Positions 8,753-18,549 of a DNA stretch of 64,000 nt are shown in pieces (the first letter of the stretch is position 1; the number at the start of each line of letters is the position of its first letter). Under the pieces are notes generated by a model. It worked only from the letters and a program-made list of their open reading frames with translations. It ran no database searches and was not told the DNA's origin. The DNA is from Pseudoalteromonas piscicida. Lineage in GTDB: Bacteria > Pseudomonadota > Gammaproteobacteria > Enterobacterales > Alteromonadaceae. Location of the stretch: contig NZ_CP011924.1 in the NCBI RefSeq assembly GCF_000238315.3, positions 2,396,501-2,460,500 of the forward strand. The letters are read 5' to 3'. A program made the position numbers and the translations under genes.

Positions 8753-9736
8753 TTAAGGCAGCCAGTCCTCCATTGCTTCGAGGCTGAATTCAATACCGTC
8801 GAAATCAAAACGTGTTTGCTCTGGTGTAATTTCTACAACGGTCAAAGCACCTAGACTATCCCCCTCATATAAAGGCCTATTGTTTATTTTTATCCACCGC
8901 TCATGAGAGTCGGTAGCATAAATATGCGCTTGATAACGTAAGCTTGGAATACTATTTTGCAATTGGGCAGGCAGCAGCGCGATGGGCGTAGCTGAAGCAG
9001 AGTCCTTAGTCGTAGAAAGCACCTCAGGCTCTTCATGCGGTGCCGTTTCTTTTACCGCCTCAGCAAAGGCTTTTTTAAGTTCTTCTGATACCCCGGCAAG
9101 TTCATCATCTTGTGGTTTTGGCTTAGCACCAAATACGCGATAACCCGCATATTCACCAGCCGTTTGGATTTCTCCGGGAGATAAGTCTTGAGTAACTTGA
9201 TTAGGTTGAATGGCATCCGATGTAGGGACAGGGGCTGGAACAACTGCTACAGCTTTAACAGAATCTACCGGTACCAATTGTTGTTGATATAAGGGCTTGC
9301 CTTGGTTATCAACACCAATTTGCACAGACACCCACTGGAAATGCTGCTCAGGCTCAGCAGTTTGCGCCGCTAGATTAGGATTAACAGTGTTGTTTGTCGC
9401 TGAAGTAGTGGTTGGTGTACTCACTTCTTGACTAGCAACATTAGCCTTTTTCACCTGCTGATTATTCTCCACCGCAAGATCTGTAGAAAGCTCAGCTTGC
9501 TCTTCTTTTTTCGGCTCCACTTTAGACGTTGCTGCTGGTTGCACTTCCGCGGGGGTCGTTATCTTACCAATATAATAGCCCGCCCCAAGTGAAGACAGAG
9601 ACAAGAGACCCGCACCGGCATAGGTAACGAGCTTTTTATAGAAAATGAGTTGGGCGTCTTGACGTTGACTCAAATAATCCTGCTCTGCATCTGCGCCTTG
9701 TTGCGACTGTTTCATTGCACTTGTTAAATACGACAT
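8753..9736 (-). CDS. gspB: GspB-like type II secretion accessory protein
   Basis: The 327-residue protein has a short cytoplasmic N-terminus and one transmembrane helix (about 37-57). A long Pro/Ala/Thr/Glu-rich periplasmic linker leads to a C-terminal T2SSB domain (about 265-327, SLRYQAHIYATDSHERWIKINNRP ... EDWLP when read in parts). In the known systems GspA and GspB form an inner-membrane complex that helps the GspD secretin assemble through the peptidoglycan. The start at 9736 lies 8 bases after the stop of the gspA-like gene, so the two form an operon. No other gsp genes are in the window. Confidence 0.85.
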   Translation of the reverse strand: MSYLTSAMKQSQQGADAEQDYLSQRQDAQLIFYKKLVTYAGAGLLSLSSLGAGYYIGKITTPAEVQPAATSKVEPKKEEQAELSTDLAVENNQQVKKANVASQEVSTPTTTSATNNTVNPNLAAQTAEPEQHFQWVSVQIGVDNQGKPLYQQQLVPVDSVKAVAVVPAPVPTSDAIQPNQVTQDLSPGEIQTAGEYAGYRVFGAKPKPQDDELAGVSEELKKAFAEAVKETAPHEEPEVLSTTKDSASATPIALLPAQLQNSIPSLRYQAHIYATDSHERWIKINNRPLYEGDSLGALTVVEITPEQTRFDFDGIEFSLEAMEDWLP

Positions 9737-9744
9737 GTTTCCCT

Positions 9745-10659
9745 CTACACCAATTTTGCCAAGCCAAAGCCTGCAACAAATAACACACCAAGCCAAGCCG
9801 TAAACAATAATGGCACGCGATCTTTTTCTTGGCTTGTAACTGGCACTAAATTAGTGGGTAGCGCCTCTTTTGCAGCTTGAACAGCGATTGCTTTCGTTAC
9901 CTGAGTTTGCGATGCCGAGTAAGCACCTAATAAACATCTGTCAGCTAATAAATTTATTAATCTTGGGATCCCAGCTGTCACTTGATGTACATAGGCTACT
10001 GCATCGTGGTGGAACAACGCTTGCTGACAACCTGCTTTTTGCAGTCGGTGCTGTATATAAGCAAACACTTGCGATTCGCTAAGTGGTAGCAAGTGATAAC
10101 GCGCAGTGATCCTTTGTGCCAATTGACGTAGCTCGTTGCGCTGTAACAAATGCTGTAGCTCGGGCTGACCTACCAATACAATTTGTAGCAATTTTTTATG
10201 ATCTGTTTCCAGATTAGTCAGCAGCCTAAGCTGTTCAAGCACCTCTGGTGCTAAATGCTGAGCTTCATCAATGATCAACATAGTATGACCACCACTATGA
10301 TGGTTCTCTAACAATCTATGCTTAATCACATCGGTAAGCGATTTTAACGTGGCGTTGTTGCTGTCATAGTCAATTTCCAACTCATCACAAATCGTCGCAA
10401 GCAGTTCAAGCTCTGATAGTGATGGATTAAGTATAAAAGCAACCTTCGTTGATTCTGGCAGCTGAGCCAACATGCTTCGTGTTACTGTGGTTTTGCCCGT
10501 TCCCACTTCACCTGTCAGTAGCACAAAACCACCCGCGTCACCCAACCCATAGGTTAAATGTGCAAGTGCTTCCTTGTGACGTTCGCTAAGGAATAAAAAC
10601 TCAGGATTTGGAGCAATCGAAAAGGGTTTTTCAGTTAACCCAAAATAGCGTAAATACAC
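9745..10659 (-). CDS. gspA: GspA/ExeA-like AAA ATPase
   Basis: The ATPase partner of GspB has Walker A at 50-57 (GEVGTGKT), Walker B at about 128-132 (LIIDE) followed by AQHL, and an ExeA-type start (YFGLTEKPFSIAPNPEFLF). At 304 residues it ends just after a single C-terminal membrane helix (about 283-304). The periplasmic peptidoglycan-binding domain of Aeromonas ExeA (about 547 residues, family knowledge) is therefore absent. Translation starts at a GTG at 10659. It is the first gene of the gspA-gspB pair and is divergent from cca. Confidence 0.85.
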   Translation of the reverse strand: MYLRYFGLTEKPFSIAPNPEFLFLSERHKEALAHLTYGLGDAGGFVLLTGEVGTGKTTVTRSMLAQLPESTKVAFILNPSLSELELLATICDELEIDYDSNNATLKSLTDVIKHRLLENHHSGGHTMLIIDEAQHLAPEVLEQLRLLTNLETDHKKLLQIVLVGQPELQHLLQRNELRQLAQRITARYHLLPLSESQVFAYIQHRLQKAGCQQALFHHDAVAYVHQVTAGIPRLINLLADRCLLGAYSASQTQVTKAIAVQAAKEALPTNLVPVTSQEKDRVPLLFTAWLGVLFVAGFGLAKLV

Positions 10660-10749
10660 GACTTGTCTCTTTATTGTTATGATGCGCTCTATAATGGCAA
10701 AATCCGGTTCAAGATAAAACCTCGAATCGCAGAAAATGGAACATAGAAA

Positions 10750-11850
10750 ATGAAAATCTACCTCGTCGGCGGTGCAGTTAGAGACGAACTGCTAGGACGC
10801 CCAATAAAAGAAAGAGATTATGTCGTCGTTGGCAGCACACTCGAGCAAATGAGCAAACTGGGTTATCAGCAGGTTGGTAATGATTTTCCTGTGTTTTTAC
10901 ATCCAACGACCAAAGATGAGCACGCACTTGCGCGCACTGAGCGTAAGAGTGGTCAAGGATATACCGGATTTATTTGCGACTTCGGCCCTGAAATCACACT
11001 GGAAGAAGATTTACTTCGCCGAGATCTTACCGTTAATGCAATTGCTAAAGATGATGATGGTTCACTTATCGACCCTTATGACGGCCAAAAAGATTTAGCA
11101 AGCAGAATTTTACGCCATGTCAGCAGTGCTTTTAGTGAAGATCCACTTAGAGTGCTGCGAGTAGCGCGCTTTGCAGCTCGCTATAAAGAATACAACTTCA
11201 CCATTGCCGCTGAAACTTGGCACCTTATGCAAACCATGGTTGCTAACGGTGAATTAAAAACCTTAACCAAAGAGCGTATTTGGTTAGAAATAGAAAAGAC
11301 AACCCAAGATAAAGGTTTGGGGCACTTTCTACATACCATTTGGAGGCTCAGTGCGCTTGATGATGTCACTCCATATATCCCAAAATGGGATGAAGCAGCC
11401 TATGACAAATTCCAAAGCGCACTCTCTAGACTTGAAAAAAATGATGAGTTAGATGGGTTAGCACAATTCAGCCTTGCCTGTTACTTTTCGGGTACTAGCT
11501 TGATTCAGTTAGCGCAAGCAAAACGATTCAAAGTCCCTAATATTTACATAGAAAGCAGCAAAGAGCTCATCACAAATCTCGATTTATTGAGCAAGGAAAA
11601 TAAAACGCCGGATGATTGGCTTATTATATTACAAAATATTGACGCATGGCGCAGACCTGAGAAATTAGCGCGTTTTTGTTATATTTGTAGCAAGGTAAGT
11701 GATAATTTCCGCGTGCTTTGTGACAAACTTACACAGAACTTTTTAGCAACTCGCAACATAGACGTTCAAGAGATCATCGCAATGGGCTATCAGGGAAAGG
11801 CTATTCAAGAACAGCTCAAACTCAGACGCCTAAAAGCTATACAAAACTAG
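10750..11850 (+). CDS. cca: CCA tRNA nucleotidyltransferase
   Basis: Adds or repairs the 3' CCA of tRNAs from CTP and ATP. The class II nucleotidyltransferase motifs are clear: the GGAVRDELLG glycine loop, the catalytic ERDYVVVG strand, LLRRDLTVNAIA, and SEDPLRVLRVARFAARY. At 366 residues the C-terminal part lacks the HD phosphohydrolase motif carried by the 412-residue E. coli enzyme, so this is expected to be a pure nucleotidyltransferase. A strong terminator follows. Confidence 0.95.
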   Translation: MKIYLVGGAVRDELLGRPIKERDYVVVGSTLEQMSKLGYQQVGNDFPVFLHPTTKDEHALARTERKSGQGYTGFICDFGPEITLEEDLLRRDLTVNAIAKDDDGSLIDPYDGQKDLASRILRHVSSAFSEDPLRVLRVARFAARYKEYNFTIAAETWHLMQTMVANGELKTLTKERIWLEIEKTTQDKGLGHFLHTIWRLSALDDVTPYIPKWDEAAYDKFQSALSRLEKNDELDGLAQFSLACYFSGTSLIQLAQAKRFKVPNIYIESSKELITNLDLLSKENKTPDDWLIILQNIDAWRRPEKLARFCYICSKVSDNFRVLCDKLTQNFLATRNIDVQEIIAMGYQGKAIQEQLKLRRLKAIQN

Positions 11851-12314
11851 CCATCTACCGTGAAAAGATAGGTTGATTTTCAGCCTATCTTTAAAAGTTC
11901 CCACAAAAATGAGCTCCACAATATCAAACGCTCATTTTTAACACAGCAAATACTACATAAAAATTACAAATCCAGCTACAAATACGCTCAAAATTACCGC
12001 TAAAACTTATACCATTCCTATCAAATATAAAATTATTGTTTTCAAAACAATAACAGCATTTGTAAACACTCACTAACCGTAAATAAAAGATGACACAAAG
12101 ACTCAACACAACCATATGATTAATAAGAATAAAATCAAAACAGGAACAGCAAAATCACATATTACACCTTTTATAAACACCATACACATTTAGACAAAAG
12201 CCATATTTAACAATTGTTTATGGTAAAAACGCTGCACCTATATTGCGATATCTCCTCTTTCAAATGTATGGAAAGAGTTGACCGTCGTTATAAACAAAGT
12301 AAATAAGGGTCAAA
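11851..12314. other. AT-rich intergenic region upstream of the TonB-dependent receptor
   Basis: 464 bases without a credible ORF. The left end holds the cca terminator. The rest is strikingly AT-rich and is the probable promoter region of the receptor gene. A small inverted repeat, CTCTTTC and GAAAGAG with a 9-base loop, lies at 12255-12277 shortly before the gene. Confidence 0.6.
11863..11894 (+). terminator. Intrinsic terminator of cca
   Basis: The arms AAAGATAGGTTG and CAGCCTATCTTT pair over 12 positions with one G-U, and the 3' arm runs into T and A tracts. Confidence 0.8.
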
Positions 12315-15245
12315 ATGTTGAAGAAGTTAAATCTAGTTACCGCAGGTATCCAAGTTGCTTTAGTGGCTGGTGCCGTAAGTAGTTCAGTAGCTGTTGCAAA
12401 CGAACAGACAGAAGCAAAATCAGTAGAGCGTATTCAAGTTACAGGTTCTCGAATTAAACGTGTAAACCTAACTTCGCCGACTCCAGTTACCGTTATCGGT
12501 GGTGTGGAGCTTGAAAACCAAGGCATCACAAACGTAAATGACCTTTTAGCTGAAATGCCTCAAGCAACAGTTGGCCTATCTCCAGAGAATACTACTAGCT
12601 ATATCTATGCATCAGGCTTAAATACAACTGACCTACGTGGTTTAGGTTCAGAGCGTACATTGGTACTAGTTAATGGTCGTCGTTTTGTACCAGGCTCTGT
12701 TGGTGATACTGCTGTAGATTTAAACAACATCCCTACCTCTATTATTGAGCGCGTAGAAATCGCAACGGGTGGTGCAGCAGCAGTATACGGTGCTGACGCT
12801 GTGGCTGGTGTTGTAAACATCATCACGAAAAAGTCATTCGATGGTGTAGAAGTTGATGTGTCTACAGTAAAGCCTGAACAAAGCGGTGGTGAGGAATATT
12901 TCTTCTCTATTACAGGTGGCCAAGAACTAGAAAAGCTCTCTTTCATTACCTCTTTAAACTACACCAAAAATGAAAGCTACGCGAAACTAGACCGTGACTT
13001 CTTCAAGCGCGGCATGAGATCTATCTCTAACCCTGCAAATACAGGTGGTAGTGACGGTATTCCTGCTGATATCGAGTTTAATCACCCAACAGCACTTGGC
13101 TATTACTCAGAGCGTGGTGACTTCTTTGCTTGGACTGGTACAAAGACACGTGAAGCGTTTGAGAACCACCACTTCACTTTCGATGAAGACGGTACAATGC
13201 GTCCATTCGATTACGGTCTTGGTCTAATCGACGATCCAGCTCAACTTACTAATAAGCCAGTTCGTGCTGCTGGCCGTTACACGTACGACGAAGCAAACCC
13301 TGGTGATGCCATCTTCAGACATGGTTATAAAGATTATTTCCGCACACCTCTTGAGCGAATGATCGGTACTCTTTACGGTACTTATGAGCTGAATGATGAA
13401 CATGCACTAACATTTGATGCGACTTATTCTAAGACAGAAGCAACGACTGAAAGTAGCCCTGCATTCTTCTCACACACAATCCGTCGCGATAGCGCATTTG
13501 TAAACGATGCCATGGGTAAAGTGATGGATGACGCAGGTCTAGACTCTGTAACACTTTATCAAGCAAACGAAAACTTATGGGGTGACCGTAAGTATAACCA
13601 AGAGCGTGAAGTGTTCCGTTCATCAATTGGTGCTGAAGGCATCATTAACGATGACTGGAGCTACAGCACATACTTCCAATTCGGTCGTATCGAACAAGAC
13701 ACGCTGTGGACTGGTGAAGTTTATAAAAACAACCTAGCTAATGCGATTGACTCTGTATTAATCGATGGTCAAGTTGTGTGTGCTACCCGTGATGCTGACG
13801 GTAACGTGACTGGTGCACGTGAAGGTTGTGTACCATTCAATCCAATGGGTGCAACAAGCGCAACTCAGGAACAATTAGGTTACATTTCAACGACTGCAAC
13901 TCGTTTTGCAAGACACGACCAAGCAGTATTTGGTGCAACGGTTGATGGTGTATTATTTGAATTACCTGCAGGTTACGTAAGTGCAGCGTTTACAGCTGAG
14001 CACCGCCGTGAAGTTGCTAAGATCCGTCCATCTGAAAACATGGAGCAGGGCCTTATTAAAGGTAACTCAAGCCTACCTATGGATGGCGAAATCGAAGTTA
14101 AAGAATTCTCAGCAGAGGTTTCTGTACCGCTACTGATGGATGAGTTCCTAGCTACTGACCTTACTTTTGAAGGTGCATACCGTTACATGGATTACTCTGT
14201 AACAGGTGGTGACGATGCTTGGAAACTAGCACTAAACTGGGGCGTGACTGACGAACTACGTGTACGTGTAAACCGTTCTAAATCGGTACGTGCGCCAAAC
14301 CTAGGTGACCTGTCTACTCCAAACTCTAAAACTTACAGCTCAGGCCGTGCAGACATTTGTCGCGCAGATTCAATTGCAGAGTTAAGCAGTGACTACAAGT
14401 ACAGAGATAACATCATCAACAACTGTCAAGCTGCTGGTCTAGCTGCTGGTTGGATGCCTTCTGATGAATGGTTATCTGGTGGTAGCTTACCTGGTTACAT
14501 TCAAGGTAATACTGAGCTGAAAAACGAAGTATCTAATGACTACACTATCGGTGTAATTTACACGCCTGAATTTGTTGAAGGCTTGGATCTTACTGTTGAT
14601 TACTGGTCATTTGAAATTGATGGTGCAATTGAATACTTTGGTCGTGACAGTATTAAGCTTTGTTACGAAGCGTCTTCTTTAGACAACCCTTTCTGTGGTA
14701 ACTTTGTACGTAATAAAGAAACTGGTGAAATTGAAAACTACTACTCGCGTCCAATTAACGCTGCACAAATCACCAAAAAAGGCATGGACTTTGAATCTGC
14801 ATACAAATTTGACGCATTAAACGGTGAGTTTGCACTTAAACTAACTGCGACTTATTTGATTGAAGATAACCAAAACTCAACTGGTCGTGCGGAAGACTTC
14901 CGTAACTATATGGGTGAAACGGATGACGCACCACGCTGGAAAGGCCGTTTCAGCGCGCTATACACGCATGATGATTCTGCATACGTAGTAACAGTAAACT
15001 ATCGCCACAGCACTGTTGAAGATAACGAGTGGACACCTGAAGATAACAACTTCAATGAGGTTTCTTCTTACACTACTGTAGATTTCATGTATAAAACTAA
15101 CTTGGTTGAAGATCTACAACTACGTGTTGGTGTAAATAACGTATTTGATAAAGAGCCACCTCGTACACCTTATACATACGATGACGGTGAATTCTTCGAT
15201 GTTAAAGGTCGTCGTCTATCACTAGGTATGAAGTATAACTTCTAA
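12315..15245 (+). CDS. TonB-dependent outer-membrane receptor
   Basis: The 976-residue protein has a signal peptide (cleavage near VAVANEQ), a plug domain with VTGSRIKRVNLTSPTPV and the conserved LVNGRRFVPG and GAAAVYGADAVAGVVNIITKK motifs, and a large beta-barrel ending SLGMKYNF. The terminal phenylalanine is the usual outer-membrane assembly signal. It takes up a large ligand using TonB energy. Substrate is not evident: its type is common in Alteromonadales and is often linked to peptide, glycan or siderophore uptake. AAGGGTC precedes the ATG. No TonB, sigma or anti-sigma gene is adjacent; the next gene is a hybrid histidine kinase. Confidence 0.92.
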   Translation: MLKKLNLVTAGIQVALVAGAVSSSVAVANEQTEAKSVERIQVTGSRIKRVNLTSPTPVTVIGGVELENQGITNVNDLLAEMPQATVGLSPENTTSYIYASGLNTTDLRGLGSERTLVLVNGRRFVPGSVGDTAVDLNNIPTSIIERVEIATGGAAAVYGADAVAGVVNIITKKSFDGVEVDVSTVKPEQSGGEEYFFSITGGQELEKLSFITSLNYTKNESYAKLDRDFFKRGMRSISNPANTGGSDGIPADIEFNHPTALGYYSERGDFFAWTGTKTREAFENHHFTFDEDGTMRPFDYGLGLIDDPAQLTNKPVRAAGRYTYDEANPGDAIFRHGYKDYFRTPLERMIGTLYGTYELNDEHALTFDATYSKTEATTESSPAFFSHTIRRDSAFVNDAMGKVMDDAGLDSVTLYQANENLWGDRKYNQEREVFRSSIGAEGIINDDWSYSTYFQFGRIEQDTLWTGEVYKNNLANAIDSVLIDGQVVCATRDADGNVTGAREGCVPFNPMGATSATQEQLGYISTTATRFARHDQAVFGATVDGVLFELPAGYVSAAFTAEHRREVAKIRPSENMEQGLIKGNSSLPMDGEIEVKEFSAEVSVPLLMDEFLATDLTFEGAYRYMDYSVTGGDDAWKLALNWGVTDELRVRVNRSKSVRAPNLGDLSTPNSKTYSSGRADICRADSIAELSSDYKYRDNIINNCQAAGLAAGWMPSDEWLSGGSLPGYIQGNTELKNEVSNDYTIGVIYTPEFVEGLDLTVDYWSFEIDGAIEYFGRDSIKLCYEASSLDNPFCGNFVRNKETGEIENYYSRPINAAQITKKGMDFESAYKFDALNGEFALKLTATYLIEDNQNSTGRAEDFRNYMGETDDAPRWKGRFSALYTHDDSAYVVTVNYRHSTVEDNEWTPEDNNFNEVSSYTTVDFMYKTNLVEDLQLRVGVNNVFDKEPPRTPYTYDDGEFFDVKGRRLSLGMKYNF

Positions 15246-15267
15246 TCTGCTGTAAAATTACGATCCG

Positions 15268-15293
15268 AAAGCCTCCTTTTTGGAGGCTTTTTT
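15268..15293 (+). terminator. Intrinsic terminator of the TonB-dependent receptor gene
   Basis: The arms AAAGCCTCC and GGAGGCTTT around a T5 loop are followed by a T run, 23 bases after the stop. Confidence 0.9.
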
Positions 15294-15429
15294 ATTTAGC
15301 CCCCACCTTTTATCGTATTTTCGACGCAATTGGACAAACTTGAGTATTCACCTCTCCCCGCTTATGATTTAATACTCATGTTAATTTTTTTGTCATTAAG
15401 ATTTCGTGTAGCAAGGCAGCTAGTTATCC

Positions 15430-18111
15430 ATGAAAACAAGCAAGTTAAGTATTCGACTCCTTTGGTATATCACCCCGCTTGTGATATTACCCTTGCTGTT
15501 TCTTGGCGGATTTACGCTCACGAATGTAACTAGCTCAACGCAAAAACAAGCCAAGCTCATTGTTAGTCGTTTCGTTGAACAACAACAGCAGAAGATGTTC
15601 AATTATATTGAGATCTACCAGTCAACAACAAAACTGCTCTCAACCTCTCCAGTACTTAGTGACTTTCTTAATTCGGCCAACCTTGAAAGGATGGAAAAAA
15701 CCAAGCGATTAGGTGCGCTGATGGATGTATTTGCCAGTTATAGTGAAGCCTACCCAGATATTATCAGCATCAATCTTTTATCTCCCAATGGCAGAAGCTC
15801 TGCATTTTATTCCAGTAACTTAGGCGAAGCGCCAAACCTCTACCCTTTCGCCAAACAAATCATGCAAAGTAACTTGCGCCAACATCAATTTATGGTTGCT
15901 TCAAGTGCAGGTACACAGCTGTATTTTGTCCAGCAAATCTACAGCGTAGATTACGAACTCAAGCAACCTAGACAACAAGGTTATATCGTCGTACAAGTCT
16001 CTCCTTCTCTTTTAAGTACCAGTATTCTCGAAGCACCGTACGACAATACGCTAAACCTATTAGTGAGCATTGATGGTGAAGTGTTATTCAGCTCAGATAC
16101 GAACCTCATTGGCCACTACTTAAGCGCCAGTGAAATAGAAGAAATTGGCTATATTGCTGACCTTGGCCAATTAGACTCTACCGTTATTCATAGTATTGAT
16201 AATGTGGAAAGGATGACCTACAGCGCGCAACTAAGCGGAGGCTACTTTTATATTTCAACGATCCCTAAGTCGCTACTTTACCGCTCTGGTAAAACTATTA
16301 GTCTGATCACAGCATTGATCGTTATTCTATCTGTCGTTACATTGCCCATTTTGATTTTTATCGTGGTCCGCAACCTGTTGCTCAACCCCATAGAATTACT
16401 GGGAGAAGCGAGCCATAGAGTCGGAGATGGTGACCTAATGGTGGCGCTACCGGAGCATAACAGTGACGAAGTTGGTATCCTTTTCCGAGATTTCAACCAT
16501 ATGATCGGCCAAATTCGTACCTTTCAGCGAGAGCTTGAGGATTACAAAGAGCACTTGGAAGAAAAAGTTGAAGACAGAACCAAAGAATTAGAAGAGACCA
16601 ATAGCAAGCTAGAAGTTGCTATTGTAGAAGCCGAGCAGGCAAACCAGCTTAAAAGCCGCTTTTTAGCTAACATGAGTCATGAGATACGTACCCCGCTGAC
16701 TGCTATTATGGGGTTTACCGAGCAGCTTATACAGCATCCTAATTCTCCGACCTCAAAACAGCACCTAGACACAATTTTAAGAAACTCTAAACACCTTTTA
16801 GAACTTATCAATAATATCTTAGACCTTTCGAAAATTGAGGCTGAAAAACTGGATGTGGAAGAATCAGAGGTCTTGGTAATGCCACTCATCAATGATATTG
16901 AATCCATCATTGAGCCGATGACGAATGAAAAACTACTGAACTTTTCCACAGAATTTATTCTACCCTTGCCTGACAAGCTTTACACCGACATCACTCGCTT
17001 AAAACAAATCTTGCTTAACATCGCAACAAACGCGGTGAAATTTACTGAGTACGGTGGCGTTCATTTAAAGGTGGAGTTTAGACCAGAATCTGAAAAGTTT
17101 ATCTTTAGCATCAAAGACACCGGAATTGGCATGTCACAAAATGAGCTAGAACGCGCATTTAAGCCTTTTGAGCAAGCCGACACAACAACAACTCGACGCT
17201 TCGGTGGCACAGGGCTTGGCCTTTGTATTTCAAAGAATTTAGCACAACTGCTTGGTGGTGACGTGCATGTTCAAAGCCAACAAGGCACGGGAAGCTTATT
17301 TTCTGTTGAGGTCTCTGGTAATTTCAAAGAGCGCTCGTACTCTTGGCTAAACGCACTTGAGCGACCAAAACAACCAGATAACAGTAAAACCCATATTGCG
17401 GCGGTAAAAGAGCTTGATGCCAAAGTGCTTGTTGCGGAAGACAACCCCGATAACCAAGAGCTTATTACGCTGCTACTGTCTAACTGGGGCATAGTTCCTG
17501 ATATTGCTAATAACGGTGCTGAAGCGGTTGAGATGGCGCTGGTTGAAGACTATCAACTGATATTAATGGATATGCAAATGCCAGTCATGGGTGGTGAAGA
17601 AGCAACGCAAATGCTCAGACATGCCGCCTATGATGGACCAATCATCGCGCTTACCGCCAACGTAATGAAACACGACATAGACAACCATATTAAAGCAGGG
17701 TGTGATGCTACTCTTGGCAAGCCGATAGATAAAGAATTGCTAGGTAAATTGCTACTAGAGTACCTTGAACTTCAAAATGACAAATCCTCTTCATGGGATG
17801 CCTTATTAAAAACCGAAAAGTTCTTACAAATAAGTCGTAATTATGTCGAAAAGCTACCGTCACAGCTAGTTGAGCTGCAAAAGCTTTACGATAAACAAGA
17901 ATGGGAATCTTTAAGGGCACTGGCACATAGTATCAAAGGCAGCGCGGGTTGCTTTGGCTTTATGAATATTCATGAAGCCGCAGGGGAACTAGAAACCAGT
18001 TTGCAAAAAACACAAAACAGTAATCGCCATTACTATTTGCTTAAGCTCACTGAGGCTATGCGCTATACCCTATCAATAGACCAGCCAACGGATAATAGTC
18101 ACTTAGGCTAA
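15430..18111 (+). CDS. Hybrid sensor histidine kinase (Cache-like sensor, HAMP, HisKA, HATPase, REC, Hpt)
   Basis: The 893-residue multistep phosphorelay kinase has two membrane helices (about 11-31 and 290-312) bounding a periplasmic domain of about 255 residues that looks Cache-like. A HAMP linker and coiled coil come next. The HisKA box NMSHEIRTPL carries the phospho-acceptor His at 417. ATP-binding N, G1, F and G2 boxes follow (NIATNAVKF, DTGIGMS, GGTGLGL). The receiver has its phospho-Asp at 714 (LMDMQMP). The C-terminal Hpt domain has its His at 833 (AHSIKGSAG). No response regulator is adjacent, so the output partner is encoded elsewhere. The last 9 bases overlap the convergent rimI gene. 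Confidence 0.92.
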   Translation: MKTSKLSIRLLWYITPLVILPLLFLGGFTLTNVTSSTQKQAKLIVSRFVEQQQQKMFNYIEIYQSTTKLLSTSPVLSDFLNSANLERMEKTKRLGALMDVFASYSEAYPDIISINLLSPNGRSSAFYSSNLGEAPNLYPFAKQIMQSNLRQHQFMVASSAGTQLYFVQQIYSVDYELKQPRQQGYIVVQVSPSLLSTSILEAPYDNTLNLLVSIDGEVLFSSDTNLIGHYLSASEIEEIGYIADLGQLDSTVIHSIDNVERMTYSAQLSGGYFYISTIPKSLLYRSGKTISLITALIVILSVVTLPILIFIVVRNLLLNPIELLGEASHRVGDGDLMVALPEHNSDEVGILFRDFNHMIGQIRTFQRELEDYKEHLEEKVEDRTKELEETNSKLEVAIVEAEQANQLKSRFLANMSHEIRTPLTAIMGFTEQLIQHPNSPTSKQHLDTILRNSKHLLELINNILDLSKIEAEKLDVEESEVLVMPLINDIESIIEPMTNEKLLNFSTEFILPLPDKLYTDITRLKQILLNIATNAVKFTEYGGVHLKVEFRPESEKFIFSIKDTGIGMSQNELERAFKPFEQADTTTTRRFGGTGLGLCISKNLAQLLGGDVHVQSQQGTGSLFSVEVSGNFKERSYSWLNALERPKQPDNSKTHIAAVKELDAKVLVAEDNPDNQELITLLLSNWGIVPDIANNGAEAVEMALVEDYQLILMDMQMPVMGGEEATQMLRHAAYDGPIIALTANVMKHDIDNHIKAGCDATLGKPIDKELLGKLLLEYLELQNDKSSSWDALLKTEKFLQISRNYVEKLPSQLVELQKLYDKQEWESLRALAHSIKGSAGCFGFMNIHEAAGELETSLQKTQNSNRHYYLLKLTEAMRYTLSIDQPTDNSHLG

Positions 18112-18549
18112 TGGTAAAGCCATGAGCATTGCATCTTCATGGCCATGAGTGCTTGGGTAGTAGTTTTTTCTCAAGCCCATTTCGACAAAACCATAGCGAT
18201 GATATAACGCGATTGCTGCAGTGTTTGACGCTCTAACTTCAAGGAAGATATTTTCTGCTTGCAAACTCTCCGCTTGCGCTAACAAATCTTCCATTAATGG
18301 CTTCGCGCAGCCCTTACCTTGATAATTAGGACGAATACAAATATCCATCAAGGTTAAATCTGGGCCCGCACGCTCTGCAACGTAAAAGCCCACCAGCGTA
18401 TTACCATCAACAATAGCCGTATTAAAGTAACGACCATGAAGGCAAGACTGCATGGTTTTCTCACTCCAAGGAAAAGCATGACAGGCTTGTTCTACATGCA
18501 TAATCTCATTAAGTGGAAATTGTAGTAAACCACCTTGCTTAACTTGCAT
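18103..18549 (-). CDS. rimI: Ribosomal protein S18 alanine N-acetyltransferase
   Basis: The 148-residue GNAT protein shows the RimI pattern: an early HAFPWSE motif, IRPNYQGKGCAKPLM as the acetyl-CoA loop, EVRASNTAAIALYHRYGF, and RKNYYP near the end. It acetylates the N-terminal alanine of S18. It overlaps the end of holD by 11 bases, the conserved holD-rimI order of gammaproteobacteria, which supports both calls. Confidence 0.93.
   Translation of the reverse strand: MQVKQGGLLQFPLNEIMHVEQACHAFPWSEKTMQSCLHGRYFNTAIVDGNTLVGFYVAERAGPDLTLMDICIRPNYQGKGCAKPLMEDLLAQAESLQAENIFLEVRASNTAAIALYHRYGFVEMGLRKNYYPSTHGHEDAMLMALPLA

Noticed and set aside
11924..12115. Minus-strand 63-codon ORF in the AT-rich gap upstream of the TonB-dependent receptor
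   Set aside because: Cys/Phe-rich random-looking product, no ribosome site, and it runs against a strong terminator; probably a chance frame in AT-rich DNA.
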